Source: an uncultured Lachnospiraceae bacterium
GTDB lineage: Bacteria; Bacillota; Clostridia; Lachnospirales; Lachnospiraceae
Assembly: GCA_910587765.1 (NCBI GenBank)
Contig: CAJUNR010000029.1
Span: 1 to 58,740 of the forward strand
Reading direction: 5' to 3'
DNA length: 58,740 nt
This document shows positions 33,957 to 43,714 of this stretch, piece after piece; position 1 is the first letter of the stretch, and each line of letters opens with the position of its first letter. The notes beneath the pieces are model-generated. The model had not been told where the DNA came from. It did no database searches and saw only the letters and a program-made list of their open reading frames with translations. The position numbers were made by a program, and so were the translations under genes.

Positions 33957-35414
33957 TCAATCAAAAGGGTGCATTTTATTCAGCAGCTCCGTCTTCATCT
34001 CAAACAGCCGATCCGAGAGATCCACATAGACTTCATGTGGATTCACAAGCCTCCTGGTCTCATCCCAGAGGGTATTCTGCTCCTCGATACAGTGCTCCCG
34101 AATATCCATGACCGACGGAGACTGATAGATGCAGTTGCCCTGATCGAACACTTTCACCATCAGTTCCTTCATGGTATAGGTTCCGCCCTTCAAATGCGTC
34201 TTCTTCCACGTCTCCAGCGGATCGAAGATCACCAGATCTTTCGACTCATCAAACCGGTCGTCCACCAGGCAGATCAGATCCGCCTTCAGTTTTCCGTTCG
34301 CCTTCTCATAGATCCGGTATATGGTCTTATTTCCCGGATTTGTGATTTTCTCCGTATTCTCGGAAAGTTTGATTTTAGGAACAAAGTCTCCATCCCCTGT
34401 CTTTACGGCCGCCAGCTTATAGACCCCGCCGAAAGCCGGACAGTCTTTGGATGTGATCAGATTCGTGCCCACTCCCCAGGACGTAATCCTCGCTCCCTGC
34501 GTTTTCAGGCTGTCGATCAGATATTCATCGAGATCGCTCGAGGCGGAGATAACCGCATTGTGGAACCCGGCCGCATCCAGCATTTTCCTTGCTTCCTTGG
34601 ACAGATAGGCCAGATCCCCGCTGTCCAGACGGATTCCGTAACGGCCGTTCAGCTTCTTGGCTTTTCTCATCTCCTTGAAGACCCGGATCGCGTTGGGCAC
34701 ACCGGACTTGAGCGTATCGTAGGTGTCCACCAGCAGCGTGCACGCGTTTGGATAAAGTTCCGCATACGTCCGGAACGCCGTATACTCATCCGGAAAGCTC
34801 ATGATCCAGCTATGCGCATGCGTCCCCAGCACCGGCACGTCAAAAAGCTGTCCGGTCAGTACGTTGGAAGTGCCGATACAGCCGCCGATCATGGCCGCAC
34901 GCGCGCCGTAGACGCCGGCGTCCGGACCCTGAGCGCGGCGAAGGCCGAATTCCATCACCCCGTCTCCCCGGGCCGCATTGACCACCCGGGCCGCTTTAGT
35001 CGCGATCAGGCTCTGATGATTGATGATCGTCAGGATCGCCGTCTCTACCAACTGCGCTTCCATGATCGGTGCAATGACTTTTATCAGCGGCTCTCTTGGA
35101 AATACCACCGTTCCTTCCGGAATGGCATAGATATCCCCGCTGAAATGAAAACCCTTTAAATAATCGAGAAAATCCTCTTCAAATACCCCCACGCTTCTCA
35201 GATAATCCACATCCTGTTTGGAAAAATGCAGATTTTTGATGTAATCAATGACCTGATCCAGACCTGCCGCTATGGCATATCCGTTCCCGCACGGATTCGT
35301 GCGGTAAAAAGCGTCAAAGATTACCGTCTCCTGAACCGGATTTTTAAAATACCCCTGCATCATCGTCAGTTCGTAAAGATCCGTCAGAAGTGTCAGATTT
35401 TGTGTTGTGCTCAT
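33957..35414 (-). CDS. pncB: nicotinate phosphoribosyltransferase
   Basis: A 485-residue NAD-salvage enzyme joining nicotinate to PRPP. Motifs: LLTDLYELTMMQGYF at the N-terminus, the EFGLRRAQGPDAGVYGARAA active region near 155, GTHAHSWIM, DTYDTLKSGVPNAIRVFKEM, and GIRLDSGDLAYLS. AGGAGG stands eight bases before the ATG. It starts 15 bp after the GH25-like gene. NAD supply connects loosely with the ADP-ribose hydrolase 1.4 kb away, but no functional link is shown. Confidence 0.95.
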   Translation of the reverse strand: MSTTQNLTLLTDLYELTMMQGYFKNPVQETVIFDAFYRTNPCGNGYAIAAGLDQVIDYIKNLHFSKQDVDYLRSVGVFEEDFLDYLKGFHFSGDIYAIPEGTVVFPREPLIKVIAPIMEAQLVETAILTIINHQSLIATKAARVVNAARGDGVMEFGLRRAQGPDAGVYGARAAMIGGCIGTSNVLTGQLFDVPVLGTHAHSWIMSFPDEYTAFRTYAELYPNACTLLVDTYDTLKSGVPNAIRVFKEMRKAKKLNGRYGIRLDSGDLAYLSKEARKMLDAAGFHNAVISASSDLDEYLIDSLKTQGARITSWGVGTNLITSKDCPAFGGVYKLAAVKTGDGDFVPKIKLSENTEKITNPGNKTIYRIYEKANGKLKADLICLVDDRFDESKDLVIFDPLETWKKTHLKGGTYTMKELMVKVFDQGNCIYQSPSVMDIREHCIEEQNTLWDETRRLVNPHEVYVDLSDRLFEMKTELLNKMHPFD

Positions 35415-35429
35415 CGGAAACCCCTCCTG

Positions 35430-37118
35430 TCATAATTGCTCTTCCGTCCGGTTCATGCCCCTTTCCCTGGATTCTTCCAGGTGCTGTACGGACGGAGATT
35501 CTTTCTCACGGCTGATATTCAGACCTGTGTATCCGCTTATACCGTCTACGGTTCCTCTATCTGTATACTGCCAGATTTCGCAAAATCCGGTATAAGTAAG
35601 ATCCAGGCCATACTCCGTCAGCCACAATTGACAGTCCTCAAACCTTTCCAGATCAAGACTGTCCGACAGAAAGGCGCTCTCTCCATGAAGCGCCGGCGTG
35701 TATCCCGCCTCCGAAAGCGTCCTGCAGCAGGCCTCTATGCACTTTGTCCGTGTCTCCCTGTCAAGCCTGTCCGCCCTGCCGCTTCGTTCCGGATTCGCAC
35801 AGGAAACCGTAACGGCGATCGGACCCCCGACTTTGTATTTCTCTGCAAGACGTATGAGATATTCCGCCTCTTCCACTGCCTCCTCAACCGTGACCGCCTG
35901 AGAGAACAGGGAAAGGCCCGTCTCGATTCCCGCCCGGCGCGCGCCGGTTATATTTTTCTCCGCCTGTGCATCCGGCACAAGCGCTCCTCCTTCTGCATCT
36001 CTGCAGGCGCAGCAAATCAGCGCACGGTCGATCTTCGCCTCCGCCACCTTTTCCCAGTCGATCTCTCCGTTTTCTTCCGAGACTTCCACACCCGACCGGC
36101 TGATCTTCACGCCCTGTTCGTCAAACAGATGCAGAATCCCCTGTATGACCTGCGGTCCGGTTACTTTTTCCGCATCCGCGTTAAAATAACAGAGCTTGCC
36201 GTTCAGTTCCTGCCAGCCATAGTAACGATATTCTCCTGTAGCCACCGTCACAAACCGCGTAACAGGAACTTTTTCCCTGGTTGTCACCGTCATGGTTGCA
36301 GCTACAATTCCCAAATCTTCGGGCAGAAGATCTTCGGTCTCCGTCGGAGCCTTCTCCATGGCGCGTCTGCACTGATAGCGCACACGGTACTGATACTTCA
36401 GTACGTGATTCTTCCTTTCCGTCTCCACACAGTCCACATGAACCACTTCGTAGCCGTCATAGGCGCCGCTCAGATTCAGCAGTTTCAGTGCCAGAGCCTC
36501 GTCCTTTTTCCCCAGAGTAATGTTCCCGGTGCTGTATTTGTACTCATACCAGACGCCGTCTTCATATGCGTACTTAATATCTCCGGTGCGGTTTACATAC
36601 ATACTGGGAACTTCCTGCTTTCGCTCCACAATCTGATACGTATCCGGATCGTTCTCATCCACAACAGATTTCACCTTCTCGGTCACCCGGATCTCTTCGC
36701 GAACCGAAGCCACATATTCAACCGTGTCTTCCGGACGGGAACCGGAAGAATGGTACGGTCCCCGCAGGCTTCCGAATCTGCTCCCGCCTGCGGCGTCTGA
36801 AAACTGTCGCTCCTTTGAGGCTTCCGTTCCCGCGGAGACACTCTTCTCCTTCTGAATTTCCTCTTCATACTGCTCAGACTCCGGCCGGGAAGACGCCGTT
36901 CTTCGGCTCTCCCTGTCCTCCTGCCCGGATTGTTCGGGATCGTCGGTTTCCACAGACGATACCGCCGCTTTTGTAAATCCTGCGGATACCGGTCCGGATC
37001 CTCCGGAATCCCGCTCCTGTTCCGCCGGCAGCGCGTTCTCCTCTGCCGGCCGGTAGCCGCTCGGCAGAAGCAGCGCCGCACAGATCAGGCACGGAACCGC
37101 AGCTTTTCTCCATTTCAT
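35430..37118 (-). CDS. secreted GH25-like protein lacking the catalytic acids
   Basis: 562 residues. Signal peptide at 1-20, low-complexity linker to about 130, an uncharacterised region to about 290, a short wall-binding-like repeat (YYGWQELNGKLCYFNADAEK) and a GH25 muramidase-like domain at about 340-535. The fold pattern is clear: VSEENGEIDWEKV, GARRAGIETGLSLFSQAVTV, IWQYTDRGTVDGISG. Yet the usual GIDVS is VEVS (344-347), the DxE pair is replaced by VTVSC (436-440), and the VDLN end is TGLN. Probably a non-catalytic wall protein. Four-base overlap with the upstream foldase gene. Confidence 0.8.
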   Translation of the reverse strand: MKWRKAAVPCLICAALLLPSGYRPAEENALPAEQERDSGGSGPVSAGFTKAAVSSVETDDPEQSGQEDRESRRTASSRPESEQYEEEIQKEKSVSAGTEASKERQFSDAAGGSRFGSLRGPYHSSGSRPEDTVEYVASVREEIRVTEKVKSVVDENDPDTYQIVERKQEVPSMYVNRTGDIKYAYEDGVWYEYKYSTGNITLGKKDEALALKLLNLSGAYDGYEVVHVDCVETERKNHVLKYQYRVRYQCRRAMEKAPTETEDLLPEDLGIVAATMTVTTREKVPVTRFVTVATGEYRYYGWQELNGKLCYFNADAEKVTGPQVIQGILHLFDEQGVKISRSGVEVSEENGEIDWEKVAEAKIDRALICCACRDAEGGALVPDAQAEKNITGARRAGIETGLSLFSQAVTVEEAVEEAEYLIRLAEKYKVGGPIAVTVSCANPERSGRADRLDRETRTKCIEACCRTLSEAGYTPALHGESAFLSDSLDLERFEDCQLWLTEYGLDLTYTGFCEIWQYTDRGTVDGISGYTGLNISREKESPSVQHLEESRERGMNRTEEQL

Positions 37119-38212
37119 TGCGCTTCCCCTTCCGGTTCGTCCGCCGTATCGCCCGATACGGTATCCTCTGTCTCTTCGGCCGCCGCGTCTTCCGCCTCCG
37201 CTTCCGGTTCACGGAAAATGCGTTCAAAGGTCAGCGTCTCGAGCGCCTCCTCGTTGGTTGTAATCTCCGCGCTTTCTACAAGCGGCTGATACCATGCGTC
37301 GTACGCCTCTCTCTCCCTCTGAGACAGCTCGTTCTCTCTCGCCGTCTCCGTCGCTTCCTCGTCAAACGTGCTTTCCATATAGACGATGTAATAATAATCT
37401 TCCGTCTCGATCAGTTCTGAAAATTCGCCTTCCACCAGGGCGTCTGCAGCCGCGAACACCGCTTCGTCCAGACTGGTGCTGTCTTTTCCGTACGTGATGG
37501 AGGATGCGCTCATCTCATGCGCCTGCGCGGCCGCCTCCAGATCGCCTCCCGCCTTTGCCTCGGCAAGAACCGCCTCCATCTGCTCTTTCTTCTCTGCCAA
37601 CTCCTCCTCCGTCAGTTCCGTCTCGTTTCCTTCTTCATCCACAGTACCGGCCTTGGAGTTTTCCACATAGGAAATGCGTTTCTGTGCGACGGATTCCGGA
37701 TCCACTTCCGTATCGATGGTTGCAGCCCGATTCTCATAGACTTTATTCTGCAGCGCCATCAACTGCAGCACATGCGTAACCGTCGCCTCATCCGCCGACA
37801 TGGCTTTCAGAGACTTGCTGTCATTTGCCGCCAGAAACGCCTTTGCCGCCTCAGACGCCGCGTTCTTCTCCTCTTCCGTCAGGGAGACGGAGAGCTCCTG
37901 CGCATGCGCTTCCACGACATAATATTCCTTCAGGGTTTCCACAACCGTATCCCGTATCGTCTCGCCGTAGGGAGTGCCCATCCCCATCATGTCCTGGTTC
38001 ATGAAATCTTCCCCGAAATACATGCCGTAAGTTCCCTGCATCTGTGTCTGCTGATAGCGGAGATAAAAGTTCACTTCTCCGAGAGGAACGGACACTCCGT
38101 CCACATTCACCGCCTCTGCCGCGGAATCCGGGTAATACTTTCCGGCACATCCCGTAAGCGCCGCCGTCATCACCAGCAATATCGCCAGAACTCCTGCCAT
38201 ATTCTTTTTCAT
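37115..38212 (-). CDS. PrsA/SurA-like foldase lipoprotein
   Basis: A 365-residue lipoprotein with lipobox LTGC (Cys near 22). N-terminal and C-terminal SurA-like helices (VNVDGVSVPLGEVNFYLRY) flank a central parvulin-like region (KRISYVENS, VEGEFSELIETEDYYYIVYM). The C-terminus is Glu/Ala-rich. The role would be folding of exported proteins outside the membrane. It overlaps the GH25-like gene, its possible client, by four bases. A shorter relative lies immediately upstream. Confidence 0.82.
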   Translation of the reverse strand: MKKNMAGVLAILLVMTAALTGCAGKYYPDSAAEAVNVDGVSVPLGEVNFYLRYQQTQMQGTYGMYFGEDFMNQDMMGMGTPYGETIRDTVVETLKEYYVVEAHAQELSVSLTEEEKNAASEAAKAFLAANDSKSLKAMSADEATVTHVLQLMALQNKVYENRAATIDTEVDPESVAQKRISYVENSKAGTVDEEGNETELTEEELAEKKEQMEAVLAEAKAGGDLEAAAQAHEMSASSITYGKDSTSLDEAVFAAADALVEGEFSELIETEDYYYIVYMESTFDEEATETARENELSQREREAYDAWYQPLVESAEITTNEEALETLTFERIFREPEAEAEDAAAEETEDTVSGDTADEPEGEAQ

Positions 38213-38279
38213 TTTCCAATTGTCCTCCTGATTTCATTTCTACTGTAAGTTATCGTTAGATTATAAACTTTTTTTATAT

Positions 38280-39284
38280 TCAAAGCAACTCCTTTAACAC
38301 AATTTTCACATCAACCTGATCCATAATCTCCGGATTTTCCGTAATCTCCGCAGTCTCCCGCCACTCCCGGCTAATTCTTTCATATTCCTCCTCTCTTGCA
38401 AGTTCCGTAAGACGCTCCCGCCAGTAGGCGGTTCCCTCCTCATCGTAATCGCTCGTATGCTGCACCACAAACCATCCCTCTTCCGTCCAGACCGGATCCG
38501 AGACCTGCCCTACCTCCAGAAGCCTTGCCGCGTCCAGCATTCTCGGCTCGTGCCCGTCGCCTTCGTTGCTGCTGCCCATACTGCCTTCTATGGGAGTCAG
38601 CCCTGCCGTTTCCGCGGCTTCCTTCAGACTTCCCGTTTCCCGGGCCGCCGCGCATACTTCTTCGGCCAGGCGGGCGCGCTGTTCTATCTCTTCCTCCGAA
38701 AACGGAGTCCGGTTGCCCTCGGCGTCTTTCGTTCCTGTTGTGGAAATCAGCACATAGCAGATTCCCTCTCTGTGCGCCTCTTCTTCGGAAATCTCCGGTT
38801 CATAATCCGCCACCGCCGCCTGTGCAACCAGCAGGGACAGCTCCCTCTCCGACAGCCTTTCGCGGACAAATTCCTCGTCCGCGCCCGCAAAATCCAGAAG
38901 CGCCTTGTGATAAGCCCCCATAAAAGATTCCGCGCGCTCCGCAATCTCCTGCTTTTTGCCGTCATCCAGCGATACGTTGTACTCCTCTGCATGCTGATTG
39001 GCCAGATGAATCCGGCAGACCGTGTCCATCACCTCTTCTTTCAGCCTGTCTGCCATAGTCGTACCCTGCTCTTCATCCGCCACACGGCTCCACATGTCGT
39101 CTCCGTAGCGCTCCAGCCCTTCTTTTTCCCACTGCATCTGATTCATGCGCACATAGAAATTCCATTCTCTCAGGCTAACTGCTTCGCCGTTGACCGTGAA
39201 CGCAGCCGGCTCATCCTGTGCGCCGCCCCGGCAGCCGCACAGAAGCATGCACGCTGCCAGTAACAGCGCCGCCCTCTTTCGCAT
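38280..39284 (-). CDS. second PrsA/SurA-like foldase lipoprotein
   Basis: A 334-residue lipoprotein with lipobox LCGC (Cys near 18). It shares the design of the neighbouring foldase: FTVNGEAVSLREWNFYVRMN at the start and a parvulin-like segment (ICYVLISTTGTKDAEGNRTP, then VGQVSDPVWTEEGWFVVQH). Tandem duplication followed by divergence is likely. It is 31 bp after mfd in the same direction. Confidence 0.82.
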   Translation of the reverse strand: MRKRAALLLAACMLLCGCRGGAQDEPAAFTVNGEAVSLREWNFYVRMNQMQWEKEGLERYGDDMWSRVADEEQGTTMADRLKEEVMDTVCRIHLANQHAEEYNVSLDDGKKQEIAERAESFMGAYHKALLDFAGADEEFVRERLSERELSLLVAQAAVADYEPEISEEEAHREGICYVLISTTGTKDAEGNRTPFSEEEIEQRARLAEEVCAAARETGSLKEAAETAGLTPIEGSMGSSNEGDGHEPRMLDAARLLEVGQVSDPVWTEEGWFVVQHTSDYDEEGTAYWRERLTELAREEEYERISREWRETAEITENPEIMDQVDVKIVLKELL

Positions 39285-39315
39285 CCTTCCCGTCCCTCCT
39301 GTCTGTTCTCCCGCC

Positions 39316-42300
39316 TCAGGCCTCCAGAAGAATCTTCATCCGGTCCAGAATCTGCGCGGTCAGCTCCAGAAGATTTTTCCGACCTTCCTGTCTGCCGCCG
39401 ATCTGATAGACAAACTGTACCGGTTCTGTTTTCTTAAAGGTCAGCGCTCCTTTCATCTGCCCGATCAGCTCCGGTATCCTCGCCGGATTGATTCCCGCCT
39501 TTTCATACATGATAAACAGGATCTGATCGTTTCTGCCCCGAATCTCCTTCATGTACAGTTCGTGCGCCTGTCCCCGGATCCTCGTGATCTCCAGAAGATT
39601 CAGAACCGAGCCGGGCGGCTCCCCGAAACGGTCGATCAGTTCCTCGAGCATATCGTCCCGCTCCGCGTCGTTTTCCACGGCCGCAATCCGCCGGTAAATA
39701 TCCAGCTTCAGCGCCTCATTCCTGATATAGCTGTCCGGAATATAGGCGTCAATCTGCAGATCCGCCACCGTCTCAAATTCTTCCGCTTCCTCTTTTGCCT
39801 CTCCTTTCATCCGCAGCACCGCCTCGTTCAGCATCTTGCAGTAGAGATGATAGCCCACCGCCTGCATGTGACCGTGCTGCCGCTGCCCAAGAAGCGTCCC
39901 CACGCCCCGGATCTCCATATCCCGCATGGCAATCTTGAAACCACTGCCAAGATCCGAGTATTCCCGGATGGCATGGAGCCGTTTCTCCGCCACCTCTTTG
40001 AGCATTTTATCCTTTTTATACATAAGAAACGCATAGGCCGTCCGGTTGGAACGCCCGACTCTTCCTCTGAGCTGATAGAGTTGGGACAGGCCCATCCGGT
40101 CCGCCTCATGGATAATGATTGTGTTGACGTTGGAAATATCCATGCCTGTTTCAATGATCGTCGTAGACACGAGCACATCGACCGTTCCTTCGACAAACTC
40201 ATACATGATCCGCTCCAGATCCTGCTCCCTCATCTGTCCGTGCGCACAGGCTACATGCGCTTCCGGCACCAGTTCCTGAATCCGGCACGCCACATCCGCA
40301 ATCGTTTCCACCCGGTTGTAGACATAATAAATCTGTCCATCCCTGTTCAGTTCCCTGTGAATCGCCGCCCGGACCATCTCCTCATCATATTCGCACACAT
40401 ACGTCTGCACCGGCATCCGGTCCACAGGCGGATCCTCCAGAACACTCATGTCCCGGATACCGGCCAGACTCATGTGCAGGGTTCTCGGAATCGGCGTTGC
40501 GCTCAGGGACAGGACGTCCACATTGAGCTTCAGCTTCTTGATCTTCTCCTTGTCCGCCACGCCGAAGCGCTGCTCCTCATCAATGATCAGCAGTCCCAGT
40601 TCTTTATATTCCACATCTTTCGACAGCACTCTGTGGGTACCGATCACAATATCCACCAGTCCCCGTTTCAGGTCCTCCAGAGTCTTCTTCTGCTGGCCCG
40701 ATGTGCGGAAACGGCACAGCAGATCAATCCGCACCGGAAATTCCTTCATCCGCTGTACAAACGTATTGTAATGCTGCTGGGCCAGAATGGTGGTAGGCAC
40801 CAGATAGACGACCTGACGGCTCTCCTGCACCGCCTTAAACGCCGCCCTGATAGCGACCTCTGTCTTCCCGTAACCCACGTCCCCGCAAATGAGGCGATCC
40901 ATAATCTTGTCGCTCTCCATGTCCTTTTTCATATCCCGGATCGCCTTCTGCTGATCCTCCGTCTCCTCATACGGAAAAAGTTCTTCGAACTCCTTCTGCC
41001 AGATCGTATCCGGCCCGTAGACATACCCTTTCTCAGACTGCCGGGCCGCATACAGCTCCACCAGATCCTTTGCCACCTCCTGGACAGCGCCCTTCACCTT
41101 TGACCGGGTTCTCTTCCAGTCCTGACCGCCCAGAGAATTTAACCGCGGCACCCGGGAAGCGTCCGCGCTTCCGTACTTCTGGATGGCATCCATCTGGGTG
41201 GCCAGAATATAGAGACAGGAACCTTTGCTGTACTCGATCTTCATATAATCTTTCACGGTCTTGTCAACCGTAATTTTCTCGATGCCTCTGTAGATTCCCA
41301 GCCCGTGATTTTCATGCACCACATAGTCCCCGACGGACAGATCGGTAAAACTGCTGATCTTTCTCCCTTCGTACGTTTTCTGTTTTCTCCGCTTTTTCTT
41401 CTTCTCTCTTCCGAAAACGTCTGTTTCCGAAATAACCGCGAAACGGATCATCGGGTATTCATAGCCGCGGAACACATTTCCATGCACAACCATGATCTCT
41501 CCCGGCTGCACCACGCGCGTCTCTTCCTCGCTGTAAAAAGCCGCAAGCCCCTCCGATAAAAGTTCCTCCGCCAGACGCCTTCCCCTGGTCCTCGAAGCAC
41601 ACATGAGAACCACCCGGTATTTCTCCCGCTTCCAGCGTTTCAGATCTTTGAGAAGAAGCTCAAAATGATTGTGATACGACTGAATGGAACGGGTCTCCAG
41701 ACGGTAACGGCTGTGAAAATCCATCCGTTTATCAACCGTCTCCAGCGTTCCGAGCGCCGCCCCTCTCATTTTGCTCAGCCAGAACATTACCTGCGCGCAG
41801 GAAAAAATCTCCTCCCCCTGGCCCTTCCGGATCTGTCCTTTCTCCATCCGATTCTCGAAATTCTGACGGTACTCCTTCTCCACCGTCTCGCCCCGTTCAA
41901 ACAGCCGGTTCACCTCGTCCAGAAAGACAAGCGAGTCCGGACCGCGGACATAGTCCAGCAGGCTGACCCCGCCGCAGTGATGCTCTGCCGGATCCAGCTC
42001 CGCCGCCGGATACAGAACAATTTCCTGCAGGTTCTCCAGCGACCTCTGACTCGCCGCGTCGAAGCTGCGGATGGAATCCACCTCGTCGTCCCACAGCTCG
42101 ATCCGCACCGGGTACTCTTCGGTCAGCGGATAGATATCCAAAATCCCTCCCCGAACGGCAAACTGTCCCGGAAATTCCACCTGCCCGGTACGCTCATATC
42201 CCATCCGCACCAGACGTTTTTTCATGGCGTCCATCTCGATCACGCTTTCCGTCCCCACAGACACCGTCAGCTCTTTCTGTTTCTCCAGCGGAAGCAGCGG

Positions 42301-42672
42301 CGCCATACACGCGTCGACGGTCGTCACGATCACCGCCGGCTGTCCCGACAACAGCCGGCTCACCGCCGCCATCCTCTGCCGCAGCAGCTCGTTCCCCTGA
42401 ATGTCCGCATGAAAAAAGAGAAAATCTTTTGCCGGATAACAGTACGCCTCCTCTCCCAGCGCCTGATATTCCTCATAGATTTCCCTGGCTTTTAATTCAC
42501 TGTACGTAAGAACCAGTTTCACTTTCCTGCCGCGCCCGAGACTGTACATCAGATGGGTTTTCTGGGATTCCACACATCCCGTAAGAAGCACCAGGCCCTC
42601 CTTCGCGGCAAGCGCTTCTCTGACCTGTGTAAAGACCTCCAGCTGCAGCAGAGGTTCATAAAAAGTATCCAT
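39316..42672 (-). CDS. mfd: transcription-repair coupling factor Mfd
   Basis: The 1118-residue translocase that removes stalled RNA polymerase and recruits UvrA. In order: UvrB-like N-terminal module, a basic loop (KKKKRRKQK), the RNA-polymerase-interacting domain (LSVGDYVVHENHGLGIYRGI), helicase motor with Walker A DVGYGKTEVAIRAAF and DEEQRFGV box, and the C-terminal TRCF domain. Length is normal. Its ATG follows the pth stop with no gap, the conserved pth-mfd order. Confidence 0.97.
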   Translation of the reverse strand: MDTFYEPLLQLEVFTQVREALAAKEGLVLLTGCVESQKTHLMYSLGRGRKVKLVLTYSELKAREIYEEYQALGEEAYCYPAKDFLFFHADIQGNELLRQRMAAVSRLLSGQPAVIVTTVDACMAPLLPLEKQKELTVSVGTESVIEMDAMKKRLVRMGYERTGQVEFPGQFAVRGGILDIYPLTEEYPVRIELWDDEVDSIRSFDAASQRSLENLQEIVLYPAAELDPAEHHCGGVSLLDYVRGPDSLVFLDEVNRLFERGETVEKEYRQNFENRMEKGQIRKGQGEEIFSCAQVMFWLSKMRGAALGTLETVDKRMDFHSRYRLETRSIQSYHNHFELLLKDLKRWKREKYRVVLMCASRTRGRRLAEELLSEGLAAFYSEEETRVVQPGEIMVVHGNVFRGYEYPMIRFAVISETDVFGREKKKKRRKQKTYEGRKISSFTDLSVGDYVVHENHGLGIYRGIEKITVDKTVKDYMKIEYSKGSCLYILATQMDAIQKYGSADASRVPRLNSLGGQDWKRTRSKVKGAVQEVAKDLVELYAARQSEKGYVYGPDTIWQKEFEELFPYEETEDQQKAIRDMKKDMESDKIMDRLICGDVGYGKTEVAIRAAFKAVQESRQVVYLVPTTILAQQHYNTFVQRMKEFPVRIDLLCRFRTSGQQKKTLEDLKRGLVDIVIGTHRVLSKDVEYKELGLLIIDEEQRFGVADKEKIKKLKLNVDVLSLSATPIPRTLHMSLAGIRDMSVLEDPPVDRMPVQTYVCEYDEEMVRAAIHRELNRDGQIYYVYNRVETIADVACRIQELVPEAHVACAHGQMREQDLERIMYEFVEGTVDVLVSTTIIETGMDISNVNTIIIHEADRMGLSQLYQLRGRVGRSNRTAYAFLMYKKDKMLKEVAEKRLHAIREYSDLGSGFKIAMRDMEIRGVGTLLGQRQHGHMQAVGYHLYCKMLNEAVLRMKGEAKEEAEEFETVADLQIDAYIPDSYIRNEALKLDIYRRIAAVENDAERDDMLEELIDRFGEPPGSVLNLLEITRIRGQAHELYMKEIRGRNDQILFIMYEKAGINPARIPELIGQMKGALTFKKTEPVQFVYQIGGRQEGRKNLLELTAQILDRMKILLEA

Positions 42673-43242
42673 CTACCGCTCCTGATTAAATTCATTCATT
42701 GCCCGGTCTGCGCCCCCCGTAAGGATGAGCACAGCCGCCTGCGCCGCGCGTTCATACGCTTCCTGCATGTTCTTTTCTTCCTCTTCCGGAAAACGGCTCA
42801 GCACGTAATCTGCCAGATCGTATCCCTCCGGCTTCTCCCCGACTCCGATCCGGATTCTTTGAAACACCTGCGTTCCCAGATGAAGGATGATATTGCGCAT
42901 CCCGTTGTGGCCGCCGGCGCTTCCCTTTTTGCGGATCCGCAGTCTTCCGGGATCCAGCGCGATATCGTCGTAAATCACCAGCAGCTCTTCTTCCGGATCC
43001 GTCCGATAGTAATCCACGACCTCCCCTATGCTCTCCCCGCTCAGATTCATAAATGTCTGCGGTTTCATGAGCAGTACTTTCCTGCCTTCAATCACACCGG
43101 TTCCGCACAGCGCCCGGTGTTTCTTCTGATTCATCTCGATTCCGTATTCCGCGGCCAGCCGGTCGATGACCTGAAATCCGACGTTATGCCGTGTCCTCTC
43201 ATATCTGCTGCCCGGATTGCCCAGACCTGCGATCACATACAT
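42673..43242 (-). CDS. pth: peptidyl-tRNA hydrolase
   Basis: A 189-residue esterase freeing tRNA from aborted peptides. Catalytic region: IAGLGNPGSRYERTRHNVGF with the essential histidine at 19; KPQTFMNLSGES; DDIALDPGRLRIRKKGSAGGHN. Length matches the family. It is the first gene of the pth-mfd-foldase run. Confidence 0.96.
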   Translation of the reverse strand: MYVIAGLGNPGSRYERTRHNVGFQVIDRLAAEYGIEMNQKKHRALCGTGVIEGRKVLLMKPQTFMNLSGESIGEVVDYYRTDPEEELLVIYDDIALDPGRLRIRKKGSAGGHNGMRNIILHLGTQVFQRIRIGVGEKPEGYDLADYVLSRFPEEEEKNMQEAYERAAQAAVLILTGGADRAMNEFNQER

Positions 43243-43349
43243 CTCTGTTCTCCATCCATTCTGTCAATTTATCCATGTGTATTTTACATGACGCTCCCCC
43301 GTTTTGCAAGCCCGCGAATGAGACTTTCGCTTTATCCGACTTCCCTTCA

Positions 43350-43395
43350 TAGCGGAGAAAGGCCTGCGGCATCTGCCGCAGGCCTTTCTCCGCTA
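43350..43395 (-). terminator. spoVG terminator, 22-bp perfect palindrome
   Basis: TAGCGGAGAAAGGCCTGCGG and its complement with a two-base loop, immediately after the spoVG stop. Only short T-runs follow, so it may also act as a mRNA 3' stabiliser. Confidence 0.7.
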
Positions 43396-43398
43396 TTC

Positions 43399-43671
43399 CT
43401 ACTCCTCAGCCGGCTGCATGATCGCTTCCTCATACCGGTCCAGGATCATCGTCTGAATCGAATCCCTTGTAAGGGAATTGATCGGGTGTGCGATATCACG
43501 GTACTCCCCGTCCGACGCTTTTCTGCTGGGCATTGCAATAAACAACCCCTTCTCTCCTTCAATGACTTTAATGTCATGAACAACGAACTCTTCATCAATC
43601 GTGATCGATACAACCGCTTTCATCTTGCCTTCTTTTGCCACTTTACGAACCCGTACATCTGTAATCTTCAT
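43399..43671 (-). CDS. spoVG: septation/sporulation regulator SpoVG
   Basis: 90 residues, the full family length. MKITDVRVRKVAKEGKMKAV and the LFIAMPSRKASDGEYRDIAHP core are diagnostic. SpoVG is a small nucleic-acid-binding regulator of septation and other stationary-phase processes. AAAAGGAG lies eight bases upstream. It is 43 bp after glgD. Confidence 0.96.
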   Translation of the reverse strand: MKITDVRVRKVAKEGKMKAVVSITIDEEFVVHDIKVIEGEKGLFIAMPSRKASDGEYRDIAHPINSLTRDSIQTMILDRYEEAIMQPAEE

Positions 43672-43714
43672 GATAAAAACTCCTTTTCACCTGTCACACT
43701 ATTAAAAGTCCGTC

